Positions 45,770 through 56,260 of a DNA stretch of 64,000 bases are shown here, in pieces; position 1 is the stretch's first letter; each line of letters starts with the position of its first letter. Both the position numbers and the translations under genes were made by a program. The stretch covers positions 620,001-684,000 of the forward strand of contig CBDDFV010000009.1 of NCBI GenBank assembly GCA_965227335.1, in the 5' to 3' direction. The notes under the pieces were generated by a model. It worked only from the letters and a program-made list of their open reading frames with translations, was not told the DNA's origin and ran no database searches. Source of the stretch: CBDDFV01 sp965227335 (GTDB lineage: Bacteria; Planctomycetota; Phycisphaerae; Phycisphaerales; SM1A02).

Positions 45770-46035
45770 TGCGAAGAGTGATTCTGACCTTTGATGCGAC
45801 GTCGTTCTGATTTCGATCGGTCTGGTTCTTCCCTGGCGACAGGGCGGGTCCGGGGTTGATCGGGTCGGGCGCGGCGGTGCATCAGAAAGGTCTGCGTAAT
45901 ACCGAGAACAAAAGTTCGAGAATGTCTGAGAGTCAGGCATACCGGCGTGATGTCGAGGTTCGCGGGCGTCGTCTTTGTGAGTGTCCTTTCCGGGCGTTCA
46001 TGAAGTCGGGGCGTGCGGATGTCGGGGTCGGGTTG

Positions 46036-48820
<2,785 letters not shown>

Positions 48821-48839
48821 CAACCGGATTCCGACGTGC

Positions 48840-48861
48840 GTCGGACGGCCCCGCGGCCGTC
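48840..48861 (+). repeat. Hairpin in the 23S-5S spacer
   Basis: CGGACGGCC pairs with GGCCGTCCG across a four-base loop, shortly after the 23S processing stem. No tRNA gene exists in the 225-base spacer. Confidence 0.5.
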
Positions 48862-49018
48862 CGGGCGGACCCCTCGGAGCCCCGGAATGATCCGATCGCT
48901 CAGATAGACTCGATCGAGCATGTTCTCGATTCACGCAGTCCTGTCCCCGCCCCGGACGACCCCCGCGGTCGGCCCGGATCGGAGACGGTCAGATCACCCT
49001 TCGATGTCGAATCATATC

Positions 49019-49046
49019 CCGGCGCGGCGGGACACCGCCGCGCCGG
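49019..49046 (+). promoter_or_regulatory. Perfect GC-rich hairpin directly before 5S rRNA
   Basis: CCGGCGCGGCGG pairs perfectly with CCGCCGCGCCGG across the tetraloop GACA. It ends about 3-4 bases before the 5S 5' end. It probably directs processing of the precursor. Confidence 0.6.
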
Positions 49047-49049
49047 ATT

Positions 49050-49158
49050 TGTCGGTGACCATAGGTTCGAGGAAACACCTGTTCCCATCCCGAACACAGA
49101 AGTTAAGCTCGTACCGCCGATGATACTGCACCGCGGGAAAGTAGGTTATCGCCGACGT
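49050..49158 (+). rRNA. rrf: 5S ribosomal RNA
   Basis: About 109 bases. The 5' end GTCGGTGA pairs with 3' TCGCCGAC, and the internal segment CCCATCCCGAACACAGAAGTTAAGC is the universal 5S core. It is 230 bases after 23S and followed at once by a terminator. Confidence 0.95.
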
Positions 49159-49164
49159 ATTTGA

Positions 49165-49196
49165 CCCTCTTCAGGTAAACCTGGAGAGGGTTTTTT
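49165..49196 (+). terminator. Intrinsic terminator of the 23S-5S operon
   Basis: CCCTCTTCAGG pairs with CCTGGAGAGGG (one G-T pair) across TAAA and is followed by TTTTTT. Confidence 0.92.
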
Positions 49197-49393
49197 CATG
49201 CGCTGCACGCACCGCACGGCCCCGCCGGCGGGGCGGAAGAGCGGCCGGTCCGACCGGGCACCACGCGTCCGTCGGTCCAGAGGCGATCGCCCGAGGACTC
49301 GCGAGGCCGCGAGGCGTCCGTCGTCCCTCCGGGCTCGTCACGCCAGGGGAAGACGACGCGCCGAGGTCGCGGCCCGACGTCCGCCGGCCTGAC

Positions 49394-49399
49394 TACGAT
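49394..49399 (+). promoter_or_regulatory. -10 element TACGAT of a probable leaderless promoter (NHL gene)
   Basis: TACGAT is followed by six bases (gtccgc) and the ATG at 49406. There is no Shine-Dalgarno sequence and no clear -35 element. Confidence 0.5.
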
Positions 49400-49405
49400 G
49401 TCCGC

Positions 49406-51289
49406 ATGAGATTCCTCGGCCTGTCTTCGAGACCCCACGCAGCGATCGTCGCCTCGTGCCTTGCCGCCTTGTCCGTCGCATCCGCGGCCGCCGCTCAGGA
49501 CCGCGAGTTGGGCCTCTATCGACTCACGGTCAGCGATCTCGCAGGACCGACCGACGTCGACATCGCACCCGATCAGACCGTGGCCATCGCCGAACTCGAC
49601 GCCGACCGCGTCCGGCGGTTCGGTCCCGACGGCGAGGCCGGACCCGCGCTCGACGTCCCGCTCCCCGTTGCGGTCGCGGTGGATCCCGTCTCGGGACGGA
49701 TTGCCGCGCTCTCCGGACTCGGCGATGTCATCCTTTTTGAAGCCGACGGCGAACGGATCCGAAGCTTCCCCGTCGACGCCGTCGCCGACACGCGTCCGGG
49801 CGGGATCGACATTCGCGGCGAAACGATCGTCGTCGCCGATACGGGACGCGATCAGGTCCATCTGTTTTCGCTGCTGGGCGAGCGCCGGCTGACGATTGGC
49901 TCGCGCGGCGATTCGGAGGGGCAGTTCCGTCGCCCGGTCGATGTCGCCCTGACGCCGTCGGGCCGCATCTACGTGGTCGACCAGGACAACCATCGGATCC
50001 AGGTGTTCGGCCCGGATGGCGACGTGCTCTTTGCGTGGGGCGATCGGGGCGCCTTCCCGGGGCTGTTCGCGCGACCGGCGGCGATCGAACTGCACGGCGA
50101 CCGCGTGATCGTCGCGGATTCCCTGAATCACCGCGTCCAGGTCTTCACCCTCGAAGGCGAGTGGGTGCACCAGTGGGGACAGCACGCCGTTCAGCCACGC
50201 GAAGGCGAGGGCAAGCTGCATCTGCCGAACGGCGTCGCGGTCAGTCCGGACGGGGCGTTCGTATTCGTGGTGGAGTCGTTTGAAGCCCGGGCGCAACGCT
50301 TCGATCGGGCGTCGCTCGCGGATCTGCTCGTGCCGCCGATCGGCGCCGATACATCGCAGGACTTCGGGCAGGTCTTCGCCGCGGGCGCGGATCTGCTCGC
50401 CGTGTGGGCGCCGGAGCGCGCGGGCGCCATGATCTTCGACACCACGCGGACCACCCCGGTCCTCATGAGCGAAGTGTCGCGGCCCGGAACCGGCTACGGC
50501 CTGAGCCGGGCGGCGACGAGCATCGCTTTCGATCCTGATCGCCGGCTCATCGTCTGCGATCCCGGGACCGATCGCATCAGCACCTACGAGATCGATTACA
50601 CGGCGGGGGATCCGCTCCGTTTCGATCCGCGTCTGAGTCGGTTCGTGAAGTCGCTCGACGGTCCGGCCCTCGCCGCGCTGGCGGGCGTCGACGAACTCCG
50701 CGTGACGTGCGCGGTCCGCGCGCCCAACGACGTGCGATTTGTTCTCGATCAGGACGCCCGTCGCATCATCCGGCTGGCGGCCGACCTCGATGAGGCGACA
50801 ATCATCAGCGACGACATCGAACTGGTGAATCCGGTGCACCTCGCGGTGAATGCTGGGGGCGATCGCCTTTATGTGGCGGATCAGTGGGCGGGGGCCGTGA
50901 TCGCCCTCGATCGCGATGGCCGTGAGCAGTGGCGGTTCACGGGCGGGGATGAGCCGTTGCGACGGCCGCGCGGCGTCGTCGCCGGGACGGACGGGTCGGT
51001 CTACGTCGTCGATGAGATCGCCGCCCGCGTGCATCGACTCGCGGCCGACGGTTCGCACCAGACATCATGGGGCGGGCCCGGCGGCGAGCACGGGCAGTTC
51101 TGGCGGCCGACCGGCGTGGCGGTCGACGGGCGGAACCGCGTCTTCGTGCTCGATTACGGGAATCACCGGGCGCAGGTGTTCGAGCCGGACGGGGAATGGC
51201 TCATTACGTTTGGTCCGGGACGCGCCTACACTCGGGAGTCTGAAGCGCGGCGACGCGAGCGCGACGCCGGCCGGAGCCCCACCCCATGA
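49406..51289 (+). CDS. Exported NHL-repeat beta-propeller protein
   Basis: 627 residues with a signal peptide ending ASAAAAQ (about residue 33). The body shows repeated NHL-type blades: GPTDVDIAPDQTVAIAELDADRVRRF, FRRPVDVALTPSGRIYVVDQDNHRIQVF (read in parts), and near the end FWRPTGVAVDGRNRVFVLDYGNHRAQVFE. Such propellers mediate binding or, less often, lyase activity; no catalytic site was recognised. It is first in a three-gene operon with a YtkA-like lipoprotein and a di-haem peroxidase; its stop overlaps the next ATG by four bases. Confidence 0.87.
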   Translation: MRFLGLSSRPHAAIVASCLAALSVASAAAAQDRELGLYRLTVSDLAGPTDVDIAPDQTVAIAELDADRVRRFGPDGEAGPALDVPLPVAVAVDPVSGRIAALSGLGDVILFEADGERIRSFPVDAVADTRPGGIDIRGETIVVADTGRDQVHLFSLLGERRLTIGSRGDSEGQFRRPVDVALTPSGRIYVVDQDNHRIQVFGPDGDVLFAWGDRGAFPGLFARPAAIELHGDRVIVADSLNHRVQVFTLEGEWVHQWGQHAVQPREGEGKLHLPNGVAVSPDGAFVFVVESFEARAQRFDRASLADLLVPPIGADTSQDFGQVFAAGADLLAVWAPERAGAMIFDTTRTTPVLMSEVSRPGTGYGLSRAATSIAFDPDRRLIVCDPGTDRISTYEIDYTAGDPLRFDPRLSRFVKSLDGPALAALAGVDELRVTCAVRAPNDVRFVLDQDARRIIRLAADLDEATIISDDIELVNPVHLAVNAGGDRLYVADQWAGAVIALDRDGREQWRFTGGDEPLRRPRGVVAGTDGSVYVVDEIAARVHRLAADGSHQTSWGGPGGEHGQFWRPTGVAVDGRNRVFVLDYGNHRAQVFEPDGEWLITFGPGRAYTRESEARRRERDAGRSPTP

Positions 51290-51870
51290 TCCGATTCGCT
51301 TCCACTCTGTTGTGCGCCAGTCTCGGACTCGGCCTCCTCGTCGGTTGCGACGACACGCCGGATTCCGCGCTCGCCCAGGTTCGGCCGGATGAAGGCGCAG
51401 CGGCTCAACCGGCGACGGCGCCGACGATCTCCACATCAGCGCCCGCGCAACCTCCGTCCGCGCAAGCTGCATCCGAGGACCGTGCACCGGACGAAAGCGC
51501 CGCGAACGCGACGCCGATCGACCCGCCGCCTGACGATGGTCTGGTGTTCGTCTCGAACGACGGGTCCTATCGAATCGTCTGTCAGGTGCTGGCCGATCCG
51601 ATTCCGGTGAACGAACCCTTTGATATGAACGTCTGGGTGCTGGATCGGAACGATGAAGTCGCGGCGGAGTACGACGCCGTTTCGATCGACGCCGCCATGC
51701 CGCATCATCGTCACGGGATGAATCAGTATCCGGCCGTGACGAAGATCGAGGCCGGACGCTACCACGTCGACGGCATGTTGTTCCACATGCCGGGTTACTG
51801 GGAAATCTACGTCGACGTCGCCAACGGTCCCGCCGTCGAGCGCGGCCAGGTCTCGGTGGACGTGGAATGA
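51286..51870 (+). CDS. YtkA/FixH-like lipoprotein
   Basis: 194 residues. A lipoprotein signal (MIRFASTLLCASLGLGLLVGC, lipobox LVGC) is followed by an Ala/Pro/Thr-rich linker to about residue 85. A single Ig-like YtkA-type domain follows, with the conserved strand pattern NEPFDMNVWVLD ... DAAMPHHRHGMNQYPAVT ... GRYHVDGMLFHMPGYWEIYVDV. The cluster of His and Met residues (MPHHRHGM, MLFHM) resembles copper-binding periplasmic proteins, but metal binding is inferred. It overlaps both neighbours (ATGA junctions). Confidence 0.8.
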   Translation: MIRFASTLLCASLGLGLLVGCDDTPDSALAQVRPDEGAAAQPATAPTISTSAPAQPPSAQAASEDRAPDESAANATPIDPPPDDGLVFVSNDGSYRIVCQVLADPIPVNEPFDMNVWVLDRNDEVAAEYDAVSIDAAMPHHRHGMNQYPAVTKIEAGRYHVDGMLFHMPGYWEIYVDVANGPAVERGQVSVDVE

Positions 51871-53198
51871 CGCGTCGTCTTCGTGCCGGCATCGGACTGG
51901 GCGTGTGCGCGGCGGCGGCCGCGGTGTCGATCGGTCTCGCGGCCGCCTCGGGGTTCGACGACGGCGACGCGGGTCTCACGACGGACGCGGTGTCGTTCAC
52001 GCCGCGCGAAGTGCGCCGCATCCTGACGCATAGTCCGCTGCCGGATCCGCCCTCCGATCCGACCAATCGGGTTGCGGATGACGGCGAGGCCGCGGCGTTC
52101 GGCCGGACGCTCTTTTTCGATCCGCGTCTCTCGGGAACAGGGGAGGTGTCCTGCGCCACGTGTCATCAGCCGCAGCTCGGCTTCGCCGATGGTCGCGAGG
52201 TTGCGATCGGCGTCGGCGAACACACGCGGCACTCGATGTCGCTGTGGAACGTCGCATACAACCGGTGGTTCTTCTGGGACGGCCGCTCCGACACGCTCTG
52301 GGGACAGGCCGTGCAGCCGATCGAGCGTGATGTGGAGATGGACAGTACGCGGGTGGCCGCGGTGCGTCTGGTGGCGGGCGATCCGGAACTTCGAGCCGCG
52401 TACGAAACGATCTTCGGCGCCGCGCCGACCGTCGACCCCGCCTGGCCCGCGTCGGCGATGCCGCATCCGACGAACCCGGAACATCCGGAGCATGTCGCGT
52501 GGATGTCGATTGATGAGGCGGATCGGGCGGCGATCAACGAAACGTACGCGAACCTCGGGAAGTCGATCGCGGCGTTCGAACGGACCCTGCTGAGCCGGCG
52601 GGCGCCGTTTGACGTCTTCGTCGAGGGGATCCGCGAGAACGACCCGGCAAAGCTCGCCGCGTTGTCGCCGGCGGCCCAGCGCGGGCTTCAGTTGTTCGTT
52701 GGTCGGGCGGACTGCCGTTCGTGTCACGTCGGTCCGAACTTCAGCGACAGCGAGTTTCACGACATCATGGTTCCGCCGCGCGGCGGGGGAGTTCCCCGTG
52801 ACCAGGGGCGGTACAAGGGCGCGCGGGGGCTGCTGAAGGATCCGTTCAACGCCACGGGGCCCTGGAGTGATGATCGCGACAGCGACGCCGCGCTGCGGAC
52901 CGCGCGTCTGGTCCACAGTCCGGCGTTGTGGGGTCAGTTCAAGACGCCGACGTTGCGCAACGTAGCGCTGAGTCCGCCGTACATGCATCAGGGGCAGTTT
53001 GGATCGTTGGATCGGGTGATCGAGTATTACTCGACGCTCGAGGGGGCGGTCCGGATGCATCATCATCAGGAGTCGGTGCTGGCGTCGCTGGATCTGACGC
53101 CGGAGGAGAAGGCGGATCTCCGGGCGTTTCTGGAGAGCCTGACGGACGTGTCGGCGATGCCTGCGGATCTGCCGGCGGCGTCGTCGGACGGGCCGTAA
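51867..53198 (+). CDS. Di-haem cytochrome c peroxidase/MauG family protein
   Basis: 443 residues, signal peptide, two haem-c motifs CATCH (C96-H100) and CRSCH (C283-H287). The CcpA/MauG body includes GRTLFFDPRLSGTGEVSC, FADGR, RHSMSLWNVAYNRWFFWDGR and the C-terminal FKTPTLRNVALSPPYMHQG. It reduces peroxide or acts as a MauG-like oxidase in the periplasm. The Met-rich C-terminal stretch and a distal MHHHQ may relate to haem ligation. It is last in the NHL-YtkA-peroxidase operon, consistent with maturation or oxidation of a secreted partner. Confidence 0.92.
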   Translation: MTRRLRAGIGLGVCAAAAAVSIGLAAASGFDDGDAGLTTDAVSFTPREVRRILTHSPLPDPPSDPTNRVADDGEAAAFGRTLFFDPRLSGTGEVSCATCHQPQLGFADGREVAIGVGEHTRHSMSLWNVAYNRWFFWDGRSDTLWGQAVQPIERDVEMDSTRVAAVRLVAGDPELRAAYETIFGAAPTVDPAWPASAMPHPTNPEHPEHVAWMSIDEADRAAINETYANLGKSIAAFERTLLSRRAPFDVFVEGIRENDPAKLAALSPAAQRGLQLFVGRADCRSCHVGPNFSDSEFHDIMVPPRGGGVPRDQGRYKGARGLLKDPFNATGPWSDDRDSDAALRTARLVHSPALWGQFKTPTLRNVALSPPYMHQGQFGSLDRVIEYYSTLEGAVRMHHHQESVLASLDLTPEEKADLRAFLESLTDVSAMPADLPAASSDGP

Positions 53199-53427
53199 CG
53201 AGGCGTCAGCGGCGGGGGCCTGGAGAGGTCGTCTCGTTGGCGGCGGCGTCGGGGGGACGGGGTCCGATCGCGCAAATCGGGCCCGATAATGGCGGTTACG
53301 GCCTCATTCCGTGAAACCGATGTGGGTGTTCAGCCGGATCTTGACTAGACTGATGATGCGGATGTGGTGTCGGCGGTTGTTCTGACTGCGCGACCCCCGC
53401 GCCCCACCCCCCTCGGAGAGTGTGTGT

Positions 53428-55713
53428 ATGAGCAAGAGCAGATCTCTGTCCTGTCTCGTGGCGATGATCGCGACGGGCGCCGCGGTGAGCGTTGCGTCCG
53501 GTCACCCCGATGACCCGAAGGCCCGCAACAGCGCGCCGACGTACGAAGGCCCCGGCTACCGGTACCAGCCGGGCGTGGAGGCGCGGATGCTGCCTCCGGG
53601 CGAGGCGGACGCCGATGCGGCGGGGGGCGAGACCTTCCCGGCCGAGGGCGTCGCCCTGCTCGGGTGGATGCCCATCAACGAGTTCCCCGGTCAGTCGTTC
53701 GGCAATGACTGCTGGGGCTACACCTCGCCGTCCGGCGGTGAGTATGCGATCATGGGTCTGTCGGACGGCAGCGGCTTCGTGGACATCACGGACCCGACCT
53801 CGCCGGTCCTCCTGGAGCTGATTCCCGGTCCGGGCAGCATCTGGCGCGACATGAAGACGTACGGCGAGTACGTCTACATCGTGAGCGAGGGCGGCGGCGG
53901 GATCCAGGTCGTCGACGTGAGCGACATCGACAACGGCAACGTGACGCTCGTCAACGAAGTGACCGACGGCGGCTCGACGTCGACGCACAACGTGGCGATC
54001 AACACCGAGACCGGCTTCCTCTACCGCACGGGCGGCAGCGGCAACGGTCTGCGGTTCTACGATCTGAACGCCGATCCGGTGGACCCGCCGTTCGTGGGTT
54101 CCTGGCTCGACCGGTATGTGCACGATTCGCAGATCGTCGTGATGAAGAGCGGTCCGTGGGCGGGACGCGAGATTGCGTTCTGCTGCGCCGGCTTCGGCAA
54201 CGGCGGCATCGAGACGGGCCTGAGCATCGTCGACGTGACCGACAAGCTGAACCCGGTCGTCCTGACGCATTACCAGTATCCGATGGGCGCCTATTCGCAC
54301 CAGGGCTGGCTCTCGGAAGATCAGCAGTACTTCTATCTGAACGATGAGCAGGACGAATCCAACTTCGGCGTGACGTCCCGCATGCACATCATCGACGTCT
54401 CCGACCTCGAGAACCCGTTCGAGGTCGATACGTTCACCAACGGGCTCGGCTCGATCACGCACAACCTGTATGTGAAGGGCGATCGCGTCTTCGCGTCGAA
54501 CTACAGCAGCGGCCTGCGGATCTTCGACATCTCGAACCCGACGAGTCCGACCGAGGTGGCGTTCTTCGACACGCTCCCGGCCAACAACGCCACCAACTTC
54601 AACAGCCTCTGGTCCAACTACCCGTACTTCGAGAGCGGCGTGATCATCGGGAGCGACCGTCAGGCGGGCCTGTTCATCTGGGCCCTCGGCGAGAACACGG
54701 TCGGGTTCAACTATCCCGAAGGGCTGCCGACGCAGCTGGATCCCGCGGGTCAGACCGTCGAGATTTCGATCCAGGGCGGCGTCGAGGGCACGGAGATGAT
54801 GTTCGTCGACACCGGCGACGGCTTCGTGGAGTCGCCGCTCGAATCGGTCGGCGGCGGCAGCTTCCTCGCGACCTTCCCGCCCGCGGAGTGCGGCTCGACC
54901 GTGCAGTACTACTTCCAGGCGGAGTCCGATCTCGGCTTCGTCATCACCGATCCGCTCGGCGCGCCGCTGCAGAGCTATGAGGCCCTCGTCTACGAAGACC
55001 TCATGATCGGTTTCGACGACGACATGGAAGACGACACCGGCTGGACCGTGGGCGCCCCCGGCGACGACGCGTCGACCGGCGTCTGGGAGCGGGTCGATCC
55101 GATCGGCACCGCCGCTCAGCCCGAGGACGACAACCCGGATGGAACCGGGACGTTCGCGTGGGTCACCGGCCAGGGTTCGCCCGGCGGCGGGGCCGGCGAG
55201 AACGACGTCGACGACGGCGTCACGACGCTCACCTCGCCGACGCTCGACGCGACGGCCGGCGACAACGCCTTCCTCGTCTACTACCGCTGGTACTCGAATA
55301 ACCAGGGCGCAGGCCCGAACGAGGACTCGATGCCGGTGTCCATCTCCGACGACAACGGGGCCACCTGGACGCTTCTCGAGGACGTTGATGAGAACGCCGG
55401 GCAGTGGGTGAAGAAGAGCTTCTTCATCGGGAACTTCGTTGATGCGACCGACGAGGTCCGCGTGCGATTCGTCGCCCGCGACCTGAACGCCGGATCGCTC
55501 GTCGAAGCCGGCGTCGATGACGTCCGCATCGAGTACCTCGAGTGCGGCGACACGATCCCGGGCGACCTCGACGGCGACGGCGTCGTCGGACCCGCGGACC
55601 TCGCGATCCTCCTCGGGCAGTGGGGCCCCTGCCCCGGCTGCATCGCCGACCTCGACGGCGACGGCGCCGTCGGCGCGGCCGACCTCGCGATCCTCCTCGG
55701 CGCCTGGGGCTGA
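53428..55713 (+). CDS. Choice-of-anchor-B / LVIVD-repeat surface protein with dockerin-like tag
   Basis: 761 residues from the ATG at 53428, preceded by CGGAGAG (the upstream GTG at 53422 is less likely). The signal peptide is near the start. Residues about 70-430 are LVIVD-type propeller repeats with the choice-of-anchor-B signature (NDCWGYTSPSGGEYAIMG, GSGFVDITDPTSPVLL). An Ig-like and a beta-sandwich domain follow (about 440-730). The C-terminus is the paired EF-hand tag DLDGDGVVGPADLAILL, GPCPGCIADLDGDGAVGAADLAILL. Likely surface-exposed; function unknown. A strong terminator follows. Confidence 0.87.
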   Translation: MSKSRSLSCLVAMIATGAAVSVASGHPDDPKARNSAPTYEGPGYRYQPGVEARMLPPGEADADAAGGETFPAEGVALLGWMPINEFPGQSFGNDCWGYTSPSGGEYAIMGLSDGSGFVDITDPTSPVLLELIPGPGSIWRDMKTYGEYVYIVSEGGGGIQVVDVSDIDNGNVTLVNEVTDGGSTSTHNVAINTETGFLYRTGGSGNGLRFYDLNADPVDPPFVGSWLDRYVHDSQIVVMKSGPWAGREIAFCCAGFGNGGIETGLSIVDVTDKLNPVVLTHYQYPMGAYSHQGWLSEDQQYFYLNDEQDESNFGVTSRMHIIDVSDLENPFEVDTFTNGLGSITHNLYVKGDRVFASNYSSGLRIFDISNPTSPTEVAFFDTLPANNATNFNSLWSNYPYFESGVIIGSDRQAGLFIWALGENTVGFNYPEGLPTQLDPAGQTVEISIQGGVEGTEMMFVDTGDGFVESPLESVGGGSFLATFPPAECGSTVQYYFQAESDLGFVITDPLGAPLQSYEALVYEDLMIGFDDDMEDDTGWTVGAPGDDASTGVWERVDPIGTAAQPEDDNPDGTGTFAWVTGQGSPGGGAGENDVDDGVTTLTSPTLDATAGDNAFLVYYRWYSNNQGAGPNEDSMPVSISDDNGATWTLLEDVDENAGQWVKKSFFIGNFVDATDEVRVRFVARDLNAGSLVEAGVDDVRIEYLECGDTIPGDLDGDGVVGPADLAILLGQWGPCPGCIADLDGDGAVGAADLAILLGAWG

Positions 55714-55727
55714 TCGGGATCGTCCGG

Positions 55728-55853
55728 CATGAACCCCACGCGGAACGTGGGGCTGGCAGTGAACTGAACACGCTCCCGATGCTCCAGCGTCGGGAGCGTT
55801 TTTCATGCGCGGCGACTCCCACCCCCCAGCCCCACGCTCCGCGTGGGGTCATG
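55728..55853. repeat. Inverted pair of palindromic repeats flanking a terminator
   Basis: Arm 55728-55756 and arm 55826-55853 are nearly perfect reverse complements (28 bases, two differences). Each also folds on itself (CCCCACG...CGTGGGG; CCCCACGC...GCGTGGGG). The terminator 55770-55803 lies between them. This matches a REPIN-type architecture. Confidence 0.75.
55770..55803 (+). terminator. Intrinsic terminator after the LVIVD-repeat gene
   Basis: ACGCTCCCGA pairs perfectly with TCGGGAGCGT across a 10-base loop and is followed by TTTT. Confidence 0.88.
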
Positions 55854-56004
55854 CCTGAGCGTCCGGAAACCGACTATTCAAAAGGCGTCCCAGATCAGAT
55901 CGCGGCAAAACGCGTTGGCAGTTGGCGTCGGCGATGCAGATTCCCGCTCCCGTGGCGCTGAATGCCGCCGCGAACTGGGTCGCGTGAGATCGCGGCGTGT
56001 GCTC

Positions 56005-56086
56005 ACGCGTCGGTTGGGCCCCCGGCCCCACACGAACGAGCAAGGGCTCGGCCGCTTGATGTCCGGCCGGGGCCCAACCGACGCGT
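56005..56086. repeat. REP-like inverted repeat
   Basis: ACGCGTCGGTTGGGCCCCC... (56005-56027) is a near-perfect reverse complement of 56065-56086 (22 bases, one extra C). The 37-base spacer is unrelated. The core GGTTGGG recalls the element at 36441. Confidence 0.7.
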
Positions 56087-56179
56087 GCGACGCGAACGTC
56101 CAGACGCGGACGCACCGTCGAAAGGCGCAGCGAATGGTCGCGGCGGTGTCGCCGGGAGTGGGATGCCGTTGGGGGCTGC

Positions 56180-56218
56180 AAAAAAGGAATCGGCCGGGAT
56201 GACCACCATCCCGGCCGA
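56180..56218 (-). terminator. Intrinsic terminator of the BlaI/BlaR1-like operon
   Basis: On the minus strand TCGGCCGGGATG pairs perfectly with CATCCCGGCCGA across a 5-base loop and is followed by TTCCTTTTTT. Confidence 0.88.
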
Positions 56219-56260
56219 TCCATCAGGACCAGCGGTCCGGGTTGACGGGTCGGGCGCGGT

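Larger units (their letters stand above)
45360..46035. other. rRNA operon control region (no gene)
   Basis: 676 bases between the pilus-like operon and 23S. It holds a terminator (45394), a sigma-70 promoter (45626-45653) and a boxA antitermination element (45759). No 16S or tRNA gene is present. Confidence 0.8.
55714..56260. other. Convergent intergenic region with terminators and REP-like repeats
   Basis: 547 bases without a gene. It contains an inverted pair of hairpins flanking a terminator (55728-55853), another inverted repeat (56005-56086) and the terminator of the minus-strand sensor gene (56180-56218). Confidence 0.75.

Noticed and set aside
48826..49049. Possible tRNA in the 23S-5S spacer
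   Set aside because: No cloverleaf or T-loop (GTTCGA) in a suitable context was found; only two hairpins are present.
53352..53357. TTGACT before the LVIVD-repeat gene
   Set aside because: The sequence at the expected -10 position does not resemble TATAAT, so no promoter was called.
53296..55806. An 836-codon minus-strand frame
   Set aside because: Antisense to the LVIVD-repeat gene and without motifs.
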